From Streptomyces rishiriensis (GTDB lineage: Bacteria; Actinomycetota; Actinomycetes; Streptomycetales; Streptomycetaceae): a DNA stretch of 64,000 bases. Of the stretch, positions 42,993 through 51,275 are shown one piece after another. The notes beneath the pieces are model-generated. The model searched no databases. It was not told the origin of the DNA and saw only the letters and a list, made by a program, of their open reading frames with translations. The translations under genes and the position numbers were made by a program. The DNA is taken from assembly GCF_030815485.1 (NCBI RefSeq), contig NZ_JAUSWV010000002.1:5208001-5272000 (forward strand). Direction: 5' to 3'. Position 1 is the first letter of the stretch, and each line of letters begins with the position of its first letter.

Positions 42993-43432
42993 GGTGTGTA
43001 CCCCCCGGTCGGGATGCGGCGGGCGACCATCACCCGGTTCCAGCTGTTGATGGCGGTGATCAGCGCGACGAGATGCGCGAGCCGCGCGGCGTCGAAGTGC
43101 CGGGCGGCCCGCTCGTACACCTCGTCGGGCACGAAGCCTTCCGTCAGCACGGTCACCGCCTCCGTCAGCGCGAGCGCGGCCCGCTCCCGCTCGTCGTAGA
43201 CGTCCCCCGCCTCCTCCCACGCGCTCAGCAGATCGAGCTGCTTCCCGCTCACCCCGTGCTCGCGGGCGATCGTGAGGTGCATGTCGAGGCAGAACGCGCA
43301 GTGGTTGAGCTGCGAGGCGCGGATCACCACGAGCTCGGCGAGCGCGGGGTCGCCCAGACCCCGCTTGGCGGCCGCGCTGAGCGAGGACATGGCCCGGCCG
43401 ACCTCGCGGTCGAGGAGGTTCGTCCGGCTCAC
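42989..43432 (-). CDS. Carboxymuconolactone decarboxylase/AhpD-like protein (second copy)
   Basis: Protein of 147 residues. GTG 43432 overlaps the stop of the preceding gene (GTGA). The AhpD signature is ASQLNHCAFCLDMHLTIA, with redox-type Cys-x-x-Cys followed by His, and EAVTVLTEGFVPDEVYERAARHF continues the helical core. It is a close paralogue of the next gene upstream. Probable hydroperoxide-reducing or small-molecule role; the substrate is unknown. Confidence 0.88.
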   Translation of the reverse strand: MSRTNLLDREVGRAMSSLSAAAKRGLGDPALAELVVIRASQLNHCAFCLDMHLTIAREHGVSGKQLDLLSAWEEAGDVYDERERAALALTEAVTVLTEGFVPDEVYERAARHFDAARLAHLVALITAINSWNRVMVARRIPTGGYTP

Positions 43433-43947
43433 GCGTGCTGCCCGGGCCGGTAGTGGCCCGGCACCAGCCGGCAGGTCACGCCGAACCGGTTCCACGCGTT
43501 GATCACCGTGATCGCGGCGATCAGCTGCGCCAGCTCGGCCTCCTCGAAGTGCTCGGCCGCCCGCTCGTAGACCTCGTCGGGCACGAACCCGTCCGTGAGC
43601 ACGGTCACCGCCTCGGTCAGGGCCAGCGCCGCGAGCTCCTTCTCGGTGTAGAAGTGCGCCGACTCCTCCCACGCGCTGAGCTGGATGATCCGCTCGACGC
43701 TCTCGCCCGCCGCCAGCGCGTCCTTGCTGTGCATGTCGACGCAGAGCGCACAGCGGTTGATCTGCGAGGCGCGGACCTTCACCAGCTCGGCCAGCTTCGG
43801 GTCGAGGCCCTTCCGGGCGGCGGCGTCGAGCCGGAGCATCGCCTTGAGGACGTCGGGCGCGTGCGCGGCCCAGTCCAGCCGGGGGGCGCGCTCGGGGGCG
43901 TGGCGGACTTGTTCATCGGGGCTCGTGGGGTGTGCGTGCGTCGTCAT
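43429..43947 (-). CDS. Carboxymuconolactone decarboxylase/AhpD-like protein (first copy)
   Basis: Protein of 172 residues with an extra 30-residue N-terminus. The signature is ASQINRCALCVDMHSKDAL with Cys-x-x-Cys-x3-His. The segment EAVTVLTDGFVPDEVYERAAEHFEEAELAQLI nearly repeats the downstream copy, showing a tandem duplication. ATG 43947; a TAGGGT at 43960-43955 could be the -10 of a leaderless transcript. First gene of the operon. Confidence 0.9.
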   Translation of the reverse strand: MTTHAHPTSPDEQVRHAPERAPRLDWAAHAPDVLKAMLRLDAAARKGLDPKLAELVKVRASQINRCALCVDMHSKDALAAGESVERIIQLSAWEESAHFYTEKELAALALTEAVTVLTDGFVPDEVYERAAEHFEEAELAQLIAAITVINAWNRFGVTCRLVPGHYRPGQHA

Positions 43948-43954
43948 GCCCTCG

Positions 43955-43986
43955 ACCCTAGGAGCGGGGCAGCCCAGGAGTATGGT
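43955..43986. promoter_or_regulatory. Divergent promoter region, AhpD operon / MocR gene
   Basis: The 47-bp gap holds TAGGGT (minus, 43960-43955) and TATGGT (plus, 43981-43986), each seven or eight bases from its start codon. ATGGTCCAT next to the MocR start is a small dyad that could be the MocR site. Both transcripts look leaderless. Confidence 0.38.
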
Positions 43987-43994
43987 CCATTTCC

Positions 43995-45419
43995 ATGGCG
44001 AGATCCTGGGCCACTTTCGGCGTCGACCTGCATCTGGAGCCGACCGGACCGCACCTGCGCCGGGGCCTGACGGACGCCCTGCGCGAGGCCGTCCGCAGTG
44101 GGCGTCTGCCCTCCGGGACCAGGCTGCCCTCCTCGCGCTCGCTCGCCGTCGACCTCGGTGTCGCCCGCAACACGGTGGCCGACGCCTACGCCGACCTCGT
44201 CGCCGAGGGCTGGCTCACCGCCCGCCAGGGCTCGGGCACACGGGTGGCCGAGGGGAGGACCGTCCCGCCCACGGGCGCGGCGCGCCCTCGCCCCGAGCGC
44301 CGCCGGCCCGGCTACGACCTGCGCCCCGGCACCCCCGACCTCGGGTCCTTCCCGCGCGCGGAGTGGCTCAGGGCGGCCCGCCGCGCCCTCACCGCGGCCC
44401 CCTCCGACGCCCTCGGCTACGGCGATCCCCGCGGCCGGGTCGAGCTGCGCACCGCCCTCGCCGGCTACCTCGCCCGCGCCCGCGGCGTACGCGTCGACCC
44501 CGAACACGTCGTGATCTGCGCCGGGTTCGCGCACGGCCTGAGGCTGCTCAGCACCGTCCTGCGGGATCGCGGGGTGCGCACGATCGCCGTCGACTCGTAC
44601 GGCCTGGACGAGCACTGGAAGCTGCTCGCGGCGGCGGGCCTTTCCATGACCCCGCTACCGGTCGACGAACGCGGCACCGACACCCGCCTGTTGGAGGGCG
44701 CCGGCGCGGTCCTGCTCACCCCCGCCCATCAGTTCCCGATGGGCGTACCCCTGCACCACGACCGGCGGGCGGCCGTCGTCGACTGGGCGCGGCGGACCGG
44801 CGCGCTGGTCCTGGAGGACGACTACGACGGCGAGTTCCGCTACGACCGCCAGCCCGTCGGCGCCCTCCAGGGACTGGCCCCCGACCACGTGGTGTACCTG
44901 GGCACCGCGAGCAAGTCGCTGGCTCCCGGCCTGCGCCTGGGCTGGACGGCGCTGCCGCCCGACCTCGCGGACGAGGTCGTGGCGGCCAAGGGCGGGGTGG
45001 ACACCTCGGGGGTCCTGGACCAGTTGACGCTGGCGGAGTTCCTCACGTCGGGCGCGTACGACCGCCATGTGCGGGCGGCCCGCACCCGCTACCGCCGACG
45101 CCGCGACGCGCTGGTCGCCGCCCTCACCGCGCACGCCCCCGCGATCCGCGTCACCGGCATCGCGGCGGGCCTGCACGCCGTCCTGCGGCTCCCGCCCGGC
45201 ACGGAGGAGGCGGCGGTACGGGCGGCCGCCTACCAGGGCCTGGCGGTGAACGGCCTCACCCCCCGTCACCGCCACCCCGACGCGGTCACCGAGCCCCTCG
45301 ACGCGCTGGTCGTCGGCTACGGGACCCCGCCGGACCACGCCTGGTCCGGCGCGCTGGACGCGTTGTGCGCGGCGCTTCCTTCCGGCGAGAACGGCTCCGG
45401 GATCCCCTTTCCCGGATAG
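43995..45419 (+). CDS. MocR/PdxR-like transcriptional regulator
   Basis: GntR-type winged helix fused to an aminotransferase class I domain, 474 residues. HTH: LPSSRSLAVDLGVARNTVADAYADLVAEGWL near 45-75. The PLP-binding Lys307 is in TASKSLAPGLRLGW, with DDYDGEFRYD upstream as in PdxR. Such proteins sense PLP or an amino-compound adduct and activate a divergent operon, here most likely the AhpD-AhpD-PEPM genes. No ribosome site is visible at ATG 43995. Confidence 0.92.
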   Translation: MARSWATFGVDLHLEPTGPHLRRGLTDALREAVRSGRLPSGTRLPSSRSLAVDLGVARNTVADAYADLVAEGWLTARQGSGTRVAEGRTVPPTGAARPRPERRRPGYDLRPGTPDLGSFPRAEWLRAARRALTAAPSDALGYGDPRGRVELRTALAGYLARARGVRVDPEHVVICAGFAHGLRLLSTVLRDRGVRTIAVDSYGLDEHWKLLAAAGLSMTPLPVDERGTDTRLLEGAGAVLLTPAHQFPMGVPLHHDRRAAVVDWARRTGALVLEDDYDGEFRYDRQPVGALQGLAPDHVVYLGTASKSLAPGLRLGWTALPPDLADEVVAAKGGVDTSGVLDQLTLAEFLTSGAYDRHVRAARTRYRRRRDALVAALTAHAPAIRVTGIAAGLHAVLRLPPGTEEAAVRAAAYQGLAVNGLTPRHRHPDAVTEPLDALVVGYGTPPDHAWSGALDALCAALPSGENGSGIPFPG

Positions 45420-45509
45420 GCATCCCGGAGGCAGCCGCGACAGCCGCGACAGCCGCCGACAGCCGCCCCCTGACGAACGGCGATGTGCGGGTCCTCGACG
45501 GAGGTGAGG

Positions 45510-45527
45510 CCCGCCCCTGTGGGCGGG
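45510..45527. terminator. Hairpin between MocR and EamA genes
   Basis: CCCGCCC-CTGT-GGGCGGG between convergent genes; preceded by GACAGCCGC direct repeats at 45430-45465. Confidence 0.5.
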
Positions 45528-45561
45528 ACCGCACCACGGCGCCGACCGCCCTACCGGCGGC

Positions 45562-46416
45562 TCAGGCGCCTGCCCGCTCCGCCGCCGGTGCCGCGGCGGG
45601 CGCCTCCCCGAACCGGGCCAGTGCCAGCGCCCCCGCCACCGCCACCGCGAAGCCGAGCACCACCAGCCAGCCGAGCCCCTCCCGGGTACGGTCGCCCAGC
45701 CACACCACGCCCACCAGCGCCGGCCCGATCGTCTCCCCGATCACTATCCCGGCCGTGGCCGTCGTCACCGAGCCCCGCTGGAGAGCCGAGGTCAGCAGCA
45801 GGAACGCGGCACCGCCCCCGAGCAGCAGCGCGTACACCGCCGGATCGGTGAGCAGCTCCGACGGGGCGAGCGAGTCGATCAGCCGCACCGCCACCTCCAC
45901 CACCCCGAACCCGCATCCGGCCCCGAGGCCCAGCACCAGCGCCCGTCCGCGCCCGGTCAGCCGCCTTCCGGCGAGTCCCAGCAGCAGCACCCCGCCCGCC
46001 GCGCCGAGCATCACCCACGGCAGCGCCGGCGGGCCGCTCTCCTCGCCCTCGGTCCCCGCCGCCAGACCCAGCATCGCCAGCCCCGCGCACACCACGGCCA
46101 CCGCCGCCCACTCGGTCCGGCTCAGCCGTACCCGCAGCAGCCGCGCCGCGACCACCGCCGTCACGGCCAGGCTCGACGCGAGGGCCGCGCCGACGGCGTA
46201 GATCGGCACCGACCGCAGCGCGGCGATCTGGAACAGGAACCCCAGCCCGTCCAGACCGAGTCCCGCCAGGTACCGCCACTCCCGCACCGCCCGGAGCAGC
46301 AGCGCCGCGTCCCCGCCGGTCCCGTCGGCAGCCGCCCGCGCCGCCATCGCCTGCCACACCGTCGCCGTACCGAAGCAGACCGCCGCGCCGAGGGCGCACA
46401 CCATTCCGAAGAGCAC
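45562..46416 (-). CDS. EamA/DMT-family transporter
   Basis: Multi-pass membrane protein of 284 residues with about nine or ten hydrophobic helices. GTG 46416 (VLFGMVCALGAAVCFGTATVWQ). Family features include the N-terminal CFGTATVWQA and the later GETIGPALVGVVWLGDRTREGLGW near the last helix pair, as in drug/metabolite exporters. The substrate cannot be read. Convergent with the MocR gene. Confidence 0.85.
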   Translation of the reverse strand: MLFGMVCALGAAVCFGTATVWQAMAARAAADGTGGDAALLLRAVREWRYLAGLGLDGLGFLFQIAALRSVPIYAVGAALASSLAVTAVVAARLLRVRLSRTEWAAVAVVCAGLAMLGLAAGTEGEESGPPALPWVMLGAAGGVLLLGLAGRRLTGRGRALVLGLGAGCGFGVVEVAVRLIDSLAPSELLTDPAVYALLLGGGAAFLLLTSALQRGSVTTATAGIVIGETIGPALVGVVWLGDRTREGLGWLVVLGFAVAVAGALALARFGEAPAAAPAAERAGA

Positions 46417-46533
46417 GAAAGGACTGTAGGCGAACGGCTCGTGGGCGGGCCGCCTTCGGCCGCCCCCGGCACGGTGTCTAGGCTGACGGCCGGAAATCGT
46501 CGTAGCGGCGATGCGACAACGGGGAGACGGAAC

Positions 46534-46965
46534 ATGGCGGACGCGCGGCGGAGACTTCGTTCGGGGACGGTCGTACTGGGCGGCATGGGAGTGCTCGCGG
46601 CGGCCCTGTCCGCCTGCTCCTCCGACCCCGACAAGCGGTGCGTCGACCGCGACAGCTACAACCTCACCAAGGGCTACAAGGTCGTCGCCGACAAGAACTG
46701 CACGTCCACCGGGTCCGGCAAGGTCGGCAAGTCCGCCACGGTCTCCACCGACGCCGCCTGGTACTACGGCGGCGACAAGAAGGGCTCCTGGGTCGACGGC
46801 GGCTCCTTCACCAAGCCGGGCAAGGGGTCCGGCGGCTCGACCGGCTCGACCGGCTCGAGCAGCACCAGTGGGGGCGGCAGCGGCGGCAGCGGAGTGGACC
46901 GGAACGGGTTCGGCAGCGGCAGCGACAGCGGCAGCGGTGTCGGCAAGGGCAGCTCCGGCGGCTGA
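46534..46965 (+). CDS. Small Gly/Ser-rich lipoprotein
   Basis: Protein of 143 residues, ATG 46534 after GGGGAGACGG. A signal peptide ends at lipobox LSAC, Cys28. The mature part has two further cysteines (RCVDRDSYN, DKNCTSTGS) and a WYYGGDKKGSWVDGGSF segment, then a glycine/serine tail. It precedes the glutathionylspermidine-synthase-family gene by 32 bp, so the two are probably co-transcribed. The pair is reminiscent of the E. coli ygiB-ygiC lipoprotein/ligase arrangement, though I cannot show homology. Confidence 0.85.
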   Translation: MADARRRLRSGTVVLGGMGVLAAALSACSSDPDKRCVDRDSYNLTKGYKVVADKNCTSTGSGKVGKSATVSTDAAWYYGGDKKGSWVDGGSFTKPGKGSGGSTGSTGSSSTSGGGSGGSGVDRNGFGSGSDSGSGVGKGSSGG

Positions 46966-46997
46966 GCGCCCGAGCGGCTGAACAGGACACCGGCACC

Positions 46998-48185
46998 GTG
47001 CGACGTCACAGCATCGAACCCCGCCCCGACTGGCAGCGGACCGTCGAGGAACAGGGTCTCGTCTACCCCCTCACCCGCCACCCCGACGGCCGCCTGCGTC
47101 CCTACTGGGACGAGAGCGCGTACTACGTGTTCACTCTCGACGAGGTCGAGGCGCTGGAGGAGACCGTCGAGGAACTGCACACCATGTGCCTGGCGGCGGC
47201 CGCCCACCTCGTCGAGTCCGACCGCCTCGCCGACCTCGGGATCACCGACCCGCGGATCGCGGCGGCGGTCGTCGAGGCCTGGCACCGGCGCGCCGAACTC
47301 CCGTCCGTGTACGGCCGTTTCGACCTCCGCTACGACGGCACCGGCCCGGCGAAGCTCCTGGAGTACAACGCCGACACGCCCACCTCGCTCGTGGAGGCGG
47401 CCTCCCCCCAGTGGTTCTGGATGGAGGAACGATTCCCGGGCGCCGACCAGTGGAACTCCCTCCACGAGCGCCTCACCGCCGCCTGGAAGAAGCAGGCCCC
47501 CCTGCTCCCGCCCGGCAGCCCGCTCTACTTCGCGCACTCCTCGGAGGACGAGCTGGGCGAGGACCTCATGACGGTCGCCTATCTCAAGGAGACCGCCGAG
47601 CAGGCCGGCCTCGACACCGACTGGATCTCCATGGAGGAGATCGGCTGGGACCCGCTGTCCGGCCGCTTCGTCGACCGGCAACTCCGCTTCATCCGCAGCT
47701 GCTTCAAGCTCTATCCCTGGGAGTGGCTGACCACCGACCGCTTCGCCGGTCATGTCCTCGACACCCTCGACAACGGCGGCGGAACCGGCACGACCCTGTG
47801 GATCGAGCCGGCGTGGAAGATGCTCCTCAGCAACAAGGCGCTGCTGGCCGTCCTGTGGGAGCTGTACCCCGGGCACCCCAACCTCCTCCCCGCCTACCTG
47901 GACGGCCCCCGCGAACTGGCGGCCACCACCGGCTACGTGGCCAAGCCGCTGCTGGGCCGCGAGGGCGCCGGCGTCACCGTGCACGCCCCGGGCGGCGATC
48001 CCGCACCGCGCACCGGCGAAGCCTGCTGCTACCAGCAGTTGGCGCCGCTCCCCGCGTTCGACGGCAACCATGTCGTCCTCGGCGCGTGGATGGTGGAGGA
48101 CGAGTCGGCCGGCCTCGGCATCCGCGAGTCCTCCGGCCTGATCACGGACGAGTACGCCCGCTTCCTGCCCCACGTGATCCTCTAG
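46998..48185 (+). CDS. Glutathionylspermidine synthase family ATP-grasp protein
   Basis: Protein of 395 residues, GTG 46998. Matches the YgiC/YjfC branch, which keeps the synthetase (ATP-grasp) domain of glutathionylspermidine synthase but lacks the amidase domain. Visible: FDLRYDGTGPAKLLEYNADTPTSLVEAA, LWIEPAWKMLLSNKALL, and the ATP-binding VAKPLLGREGAGV. Streptomyces lacks glutathione, so the true substrate must be another peptide or amine. Likely partner of the upstream lipoprotein. Confidence 0.9.
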   Translation: MRRHSIEPRPDWQRTVEEQGLVYPLTRHPDGRLRPYWDESAYYVFTLDEVEALEETVEELHTMCLAAAAHLVESDRLADLGITDPRIAAAVVEAWHRRAELPSVYGRFDLRYDGTGPAKLLEYNADTPTSLVEAASPQWFWMEERFPGADQWNSLHERLTAAWKKQAPLLPPGSPLYFAHSSEDELGEDLMTVAYLKETAEQAGLDTDWISMEEIGWDPLSGRFVDRQLRFIRSCFKLYPWEWLTTDRFAGHVLDTLDNGGGTGTTLWIEPAWKMLLSNKALLAVLWELYPGHPNLLPAYLDGPRELAATTGYVAKPLLGREGAGVTVHAPGGDPAPRTGEACCYQQLAPLPAFDGNHVVLGAWMVEDESAGLGIRESSGLITDEYARFLPHVIL

Positions 48186-48370
48186 ACCCCGAGTCTCCTC
48201 GGCCCCCCCGCGAGTCCCAATGAACCCTTGGACCCCCGACCCCCCCGAACCCCCGCCCCCCGGATCCACCGGCCGCTCCGGGGCAGGTGGAGGCGTGGTC
48301 CGGTGCGGGTCCGACGTCGCTCGCATGATGGACGCCGGGCCTTGGGAATCGGGGGAGGCCGGTAGGCTGG

Positions 48371-48460
48371 CGAGCGGGCCGTGACTGGCGCGCTGGGATG
48401 GGACGGACCATCGGGGAGCGGCCTGTGAGCGACAAGAGTGCCGTGCGCCTGGGCCAGACC
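48371..48460 (+). promoter_or_regulatory. ZTP/ZMP riboswitch (pfl motif) of glyA
   Basis: The leader contains GTGACTGGCG, then GGACCATCGGGGAGCGGCC, a short variable segment, and CCGTGCGCCTGGGCC. These are the conserved blocks of the pfl motif in correct order, 40 bp before the glyA start. pfl RNAs turn on one-carbon and purine genes when ZTP accumulates, and glyA is a typical target. Recognised by eye. Confidence 0.85.
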
Positions 48461-48501
48461 GAGAACCGTGACCGCACGCCACGCCCCCGGAGGCCGACGA
48501 C

Positions 48502-49953
48502 ATGTCCGAGCAGCAGTCCCTCTCCACCGAGTCCACCGCCTTCCGCGCCGCACTGGACGTGATCCGCGCCGTCGAGCCGCGCGTCGCCGACGCCATCGGC
48601 CAGGAGGTCCACGACCAGCGCGAGATGCTCAAGCTGATCGCCTCGGAGAACTACGCCTCCCCGGCCACGCTCCTCGCGATGGGCAACTGGTTCAGCGACA
48701 AGTACGCCGAGGGCACCGTCGGCCGCCGTTTCTACGCCGGCTGCCGCAACGTCGACACCGTCGAGTCGCTGGCCGCCGAGCACGCCCGCGAGCTCTTCGG
48801 CGCCCGCCACGCCTACGTCCAGCCGCACTCCGGCATCGACGCCAACCTCGTCGCCTTCTGGTCCGTCCTCGCCGACCGTGTGGAGGCCCCGGCCCTCGCG
48901 AAAGCGGGCGTCCGCCAGGTCAACGACCTCTCCGAGGCCGACTGGGCCGAGCTGCGCCATGCCTTCGGCAACCAGCGCATGCTCGGCATGTCCCTGGACG
49001 CCGGCGGCCACCTCACCCACGGCTTCCGCCCGAACATCTCCGGCAAGATGTTCGACCAGCGCTCCTACGGCACCGACCCGGCCACCGGCCTGATCGACTA
49101 CGAGGCCCTGCGCGCCACCGCCCGCGACTTCAAGCCGCTGATCCTCGTCGCGGGCTACTCCGCGTACCCCCGTCTGGTGAACTTCCGGATCATGCGCGAG
49201 ATCGCCGACGAGGTCGGCGCGACCCTCATGGTCGACATGGCGCACTTCGCCGGCCTGGTCGCGGGCAAGGTCCTGACCGGCGACTTCGACCCGGTCCCGC
49301 ACGCCCAGATCGTGACGACCACCACCCACAAGTCCCTGCGCGGCCCCCGCGGCGGCATGGTCCTGTGCGACGACTCCCTCAAGGACCAGGTCGACCGCGG
49401 CTGCCCGATGGTTCTCGGCGGTCCGCTCCCGCACGTCATGGCCGCCAAGGCCGTCGCCCTGGCGGAGGCCCGGCAGCCGTCCTTCCAGGACTACGCCCAG
49501 CGCATCGTCGACAACTCGCGCGCCCTCGCCGAGGGCCTGATGCGGCGCGGCGCGACCCTGGTCACCGGCGGCACGGACAACCACCTGAACCTGATCGACG
49601 TCGCCTCCTCCTACGGCCTCACCGGCCGCCAGGCCGAGGCGGCCCTGCTCGACTCGGGCATCGTCACCAACCGCAACGCCATCCCCGCCGACCCGAACGG
49701 CGCCTGGTACACCTCCGGCATCCGCATCGGCACGCCGGCGCTGACGACGAGGGGCCTCGGGACGGCCGAGATGGACGAGGTGGCGGGCCTGATCGACCGG
49801 GTCCTGACCACGACCGAGTCGGGCACGACCAAGTCCGGCGCCCCGTCCAAGGCCTCCCACGTGCTCGACGCGAAGGTGGCGGAAGAGATCGCCCAGCGGG
49901 CGACGGACCTGGTCGCGGGCTTCCCGCTGTACCCCGAGATCAACCTCGGGTGA
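48502..49953 (+). CDS. glyA: Serine hydroxymethyltransferase
   Basis: PLP enzyme converting serine plus THF to glycine and 5,10-methylene-THF, feeding folD. It has 483 residues, longer than the usual 415-430 because of an insert around residues 135-175 (PALAKAGVRQVNDLSEADWAELRHAFGNQ and following). The PLP Lys277 lies in TTTTHKSLRGPRGG; IASENYASPA and GRRFYAGC near the N-terminus are conserved. ATG 48502 follows CCGGAGG. It is controlled by the ZTP riboswitch, not linked to other folate genes in an operon. Confidence 0.96.
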   Translation: MSEQQSLSTESTAFRAALDVIRAVEPRVADAIGQEVHDQREMLKLIASENYASPATLLAMGNWFSDKYAEGTVGRRFYAGCRNVDTVESLAAEHARELFGARHAYVQPHSGIDANLVAFWSVLADRVEAPALAKAGVRQVNDLSEADWAELRHAFGNQRMLGMSLDAGGHLTHGFRPNISGKMFDQRSYGTDPATGLIDYEALRATARDFKPLILVAGYSAYPRLVNFRIMREIADEVGATLMVDMAHFAGLVAGKVLTGDFDPVPHAQIVTTTTHKSLRGPRGGMVLCDDSLKDQVDRGCPMVLGGPLPHVMAAKAVALAEARQPSFQDYAQRIVDNSRALAEGLMRRGATLVTGGTDNHLNLIDVASSYGLTGRQAEAALLDSGIVTNRNAIPADPNGAWYTSGIRIGTPALTTRGLGTAEMDEVAGLIDRVLTTTESGTTKSGAPSKASHVLDAKVAEEIAQRATDLVAGFPLYPEINLG

Positions 49954-49965
49954 ATCTGCTCGGGG

Positions 49966-49995
49966 GCGCGGGGCCGCATTCATGTGCGGCTCCGC
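49966..49995. repeat. Intergenic hairpin of a dispersed Streptomyces repeat after glyA
   Basis: GCGGGGCCGCATTCATGTGCGGC forms a 6-bp stem GCCGCA/TGCGGC; the GGCTCCGCCACGGGGCGCG continuation is a pattern I remember from many Streptomyces intergenic regions. May serve as terminator. Confidence 0.5.
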
Positions 49996-50076
49996 CACGG
50001 GGCGCGGCCGACCACGACGGCGGCGCGGTTCCCCGGGCACCGAAACCACTCCCACACCTCTGAGACAATAAGTCGC

Positions 50077-51090
50077 ATGGCCTCAGACCGACCCCGCGTG
50101 CTCTCCGGAATCCAGCCCACCGCAGGCTCGTTCCACCTCGGCAACTACCTCGGCGCCGTCCGCCAGTGGGTGGCGCTCCAGGAGACCCACGACGCGTTCT
50201 ACATGGTCGTCGACCTGCACGCGATCACGGTGCCGCAGGACCCGAAGGAGCTCAGCGCTAACACCCGGCTGGCCGCCGCCCAGCTCCTCGCGGCCGGTCT
50301 CGACCCGGACCGCTGCACGCTCTTCGTCCAGAGCCACGTCCCCGAGCACGCCCAGCTCGCCTGGGTCATGAACTGCCTCACCGGCTTCGGCGAGGCGAGC
50401 CGGATGACCCAGTTCAAGGACAAGTCGGCCAGGCAGGGCGCCGACCGCGCCTCGGTGGGCCTGTTCACGTACCCGGTCCTCCAGGTCGCGGACATCCTGC
50501 TGTACCAGGCCGACGAGGTCCCGGTCGGTGAGGACCAGCGCCAGCACATCGAGCTGACCCGCGACCTCGCCGAGCGCTTCAACGGCCGCTTCGGCGAGAC
50601 CTTCACGATCCCGAAGCCGCACATCCTGAAGGAGACGGGGAAGATCTACGACCTCCAGGACCCGTCGATCAAGATGAGCAAGTCGGCGTCCACGCCGAAG
50701 GGCCTCATCAACCTGCTCGACGACCCGAAGGCGACCGCGAAGAAGGTCAGGAGCGCGGTCACCGACACCGACACGGTCGTCCGCTACGACACCGAGAACA
50801 AGCCGGGCGTCAGCAACCTGCTCGGCATCTACTCGACGCTGACCGGCACGGGCATCGCCGAGCTGGAGCAGCGGTACGAGGGCAAGCTCTACGGCGCGCT
50901 CAAGACGGACCTCGCCGAGGTCGTCGTCGACTTCGTGACGCCGTTCCGGGACCGCACCCAGCAGTACCTGGACGACCCCGAGACGCTCGACTCGATCCTG
51001 GCCAAGGGCGCGGAGAAGGCCCGTGCCGTCGCCGCGGAGACGCTGTCCCAGACGTACGAGCGCGTGGGATTCCTGCCCGCGAAGCACTGA
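50077..51090 (+). CDS. trpS: Tryptophanyl-tRNA synthetase
   Basis: Class I aminoacyl-tRNA synthetase, 337 residues. The HIGH equivalent is GSFHLGNYLGA near residue 17 and the KMSKS loop is IKMSKSAST near 203. ATG 50077 has no ribosome site; GACAAT at 50064-50069 would be a -10 for a leaderless mRNA. This looks like the housekeeping enzyme; whether a second, indolmycin-resistant copy exists elsewhere cannot be seen. Confidence 0.96.
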   Translation: MASDRPRVLSGIQPTAGSFHLGNYLGAVRQWVALQETHDAFYMVVDLHAITVPQDPKELSANTRLAAAQLLAAGLDPDRCTLFVQSHVPEHAQLAWVMNCLTGFGEASRMTQFKDKSARQGADRASVGLFTYPVLQVADILLYQADEVPVGEDQRQHIELTRDLAERFNGRFGETFTIPKPHILKETGKIYDLQDPSIKMSKSASTPKGLINLLDDPKATAKKVRSAVTDTDTVVRYDTENKPGVSNLLGIYSTLTGTGIAELEQRYEGKLYGALKTDLAEVVVDFVTPFRDRTQQYLDDPETLDSILAKGAEKARAVAAETLSQTYERVGFLPAKH

Positions 51091-51241
51091 GCGGCGCTCC
51101 GCAGCACTCGGGGCGCACCGCACTCCTGTTCCTCAGGGCAGAGCGCTGCACATCACTTTCCCCGCGCCTGCCCAGAGCACAGCTGTGGCCGTACAGTCGA
51201 TAGCCGTACGACTGAGTACGAACCCGGCAACACACCCCGAC

Positions 51242-51265
51242 ATGACGACATGACGACATGACGAC
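51242..51265 (+). repeat. Three ATGACGAC repeats at a start site
   Basis: Three tandem 8-bp units overlap the start region of the next gene. The first two ATGs give Met-Thr-Thr-stop; only the third is in frame with the gene. Confidence 0.8.
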
Positions 51266-51275
51266 AGGAGAAGAC

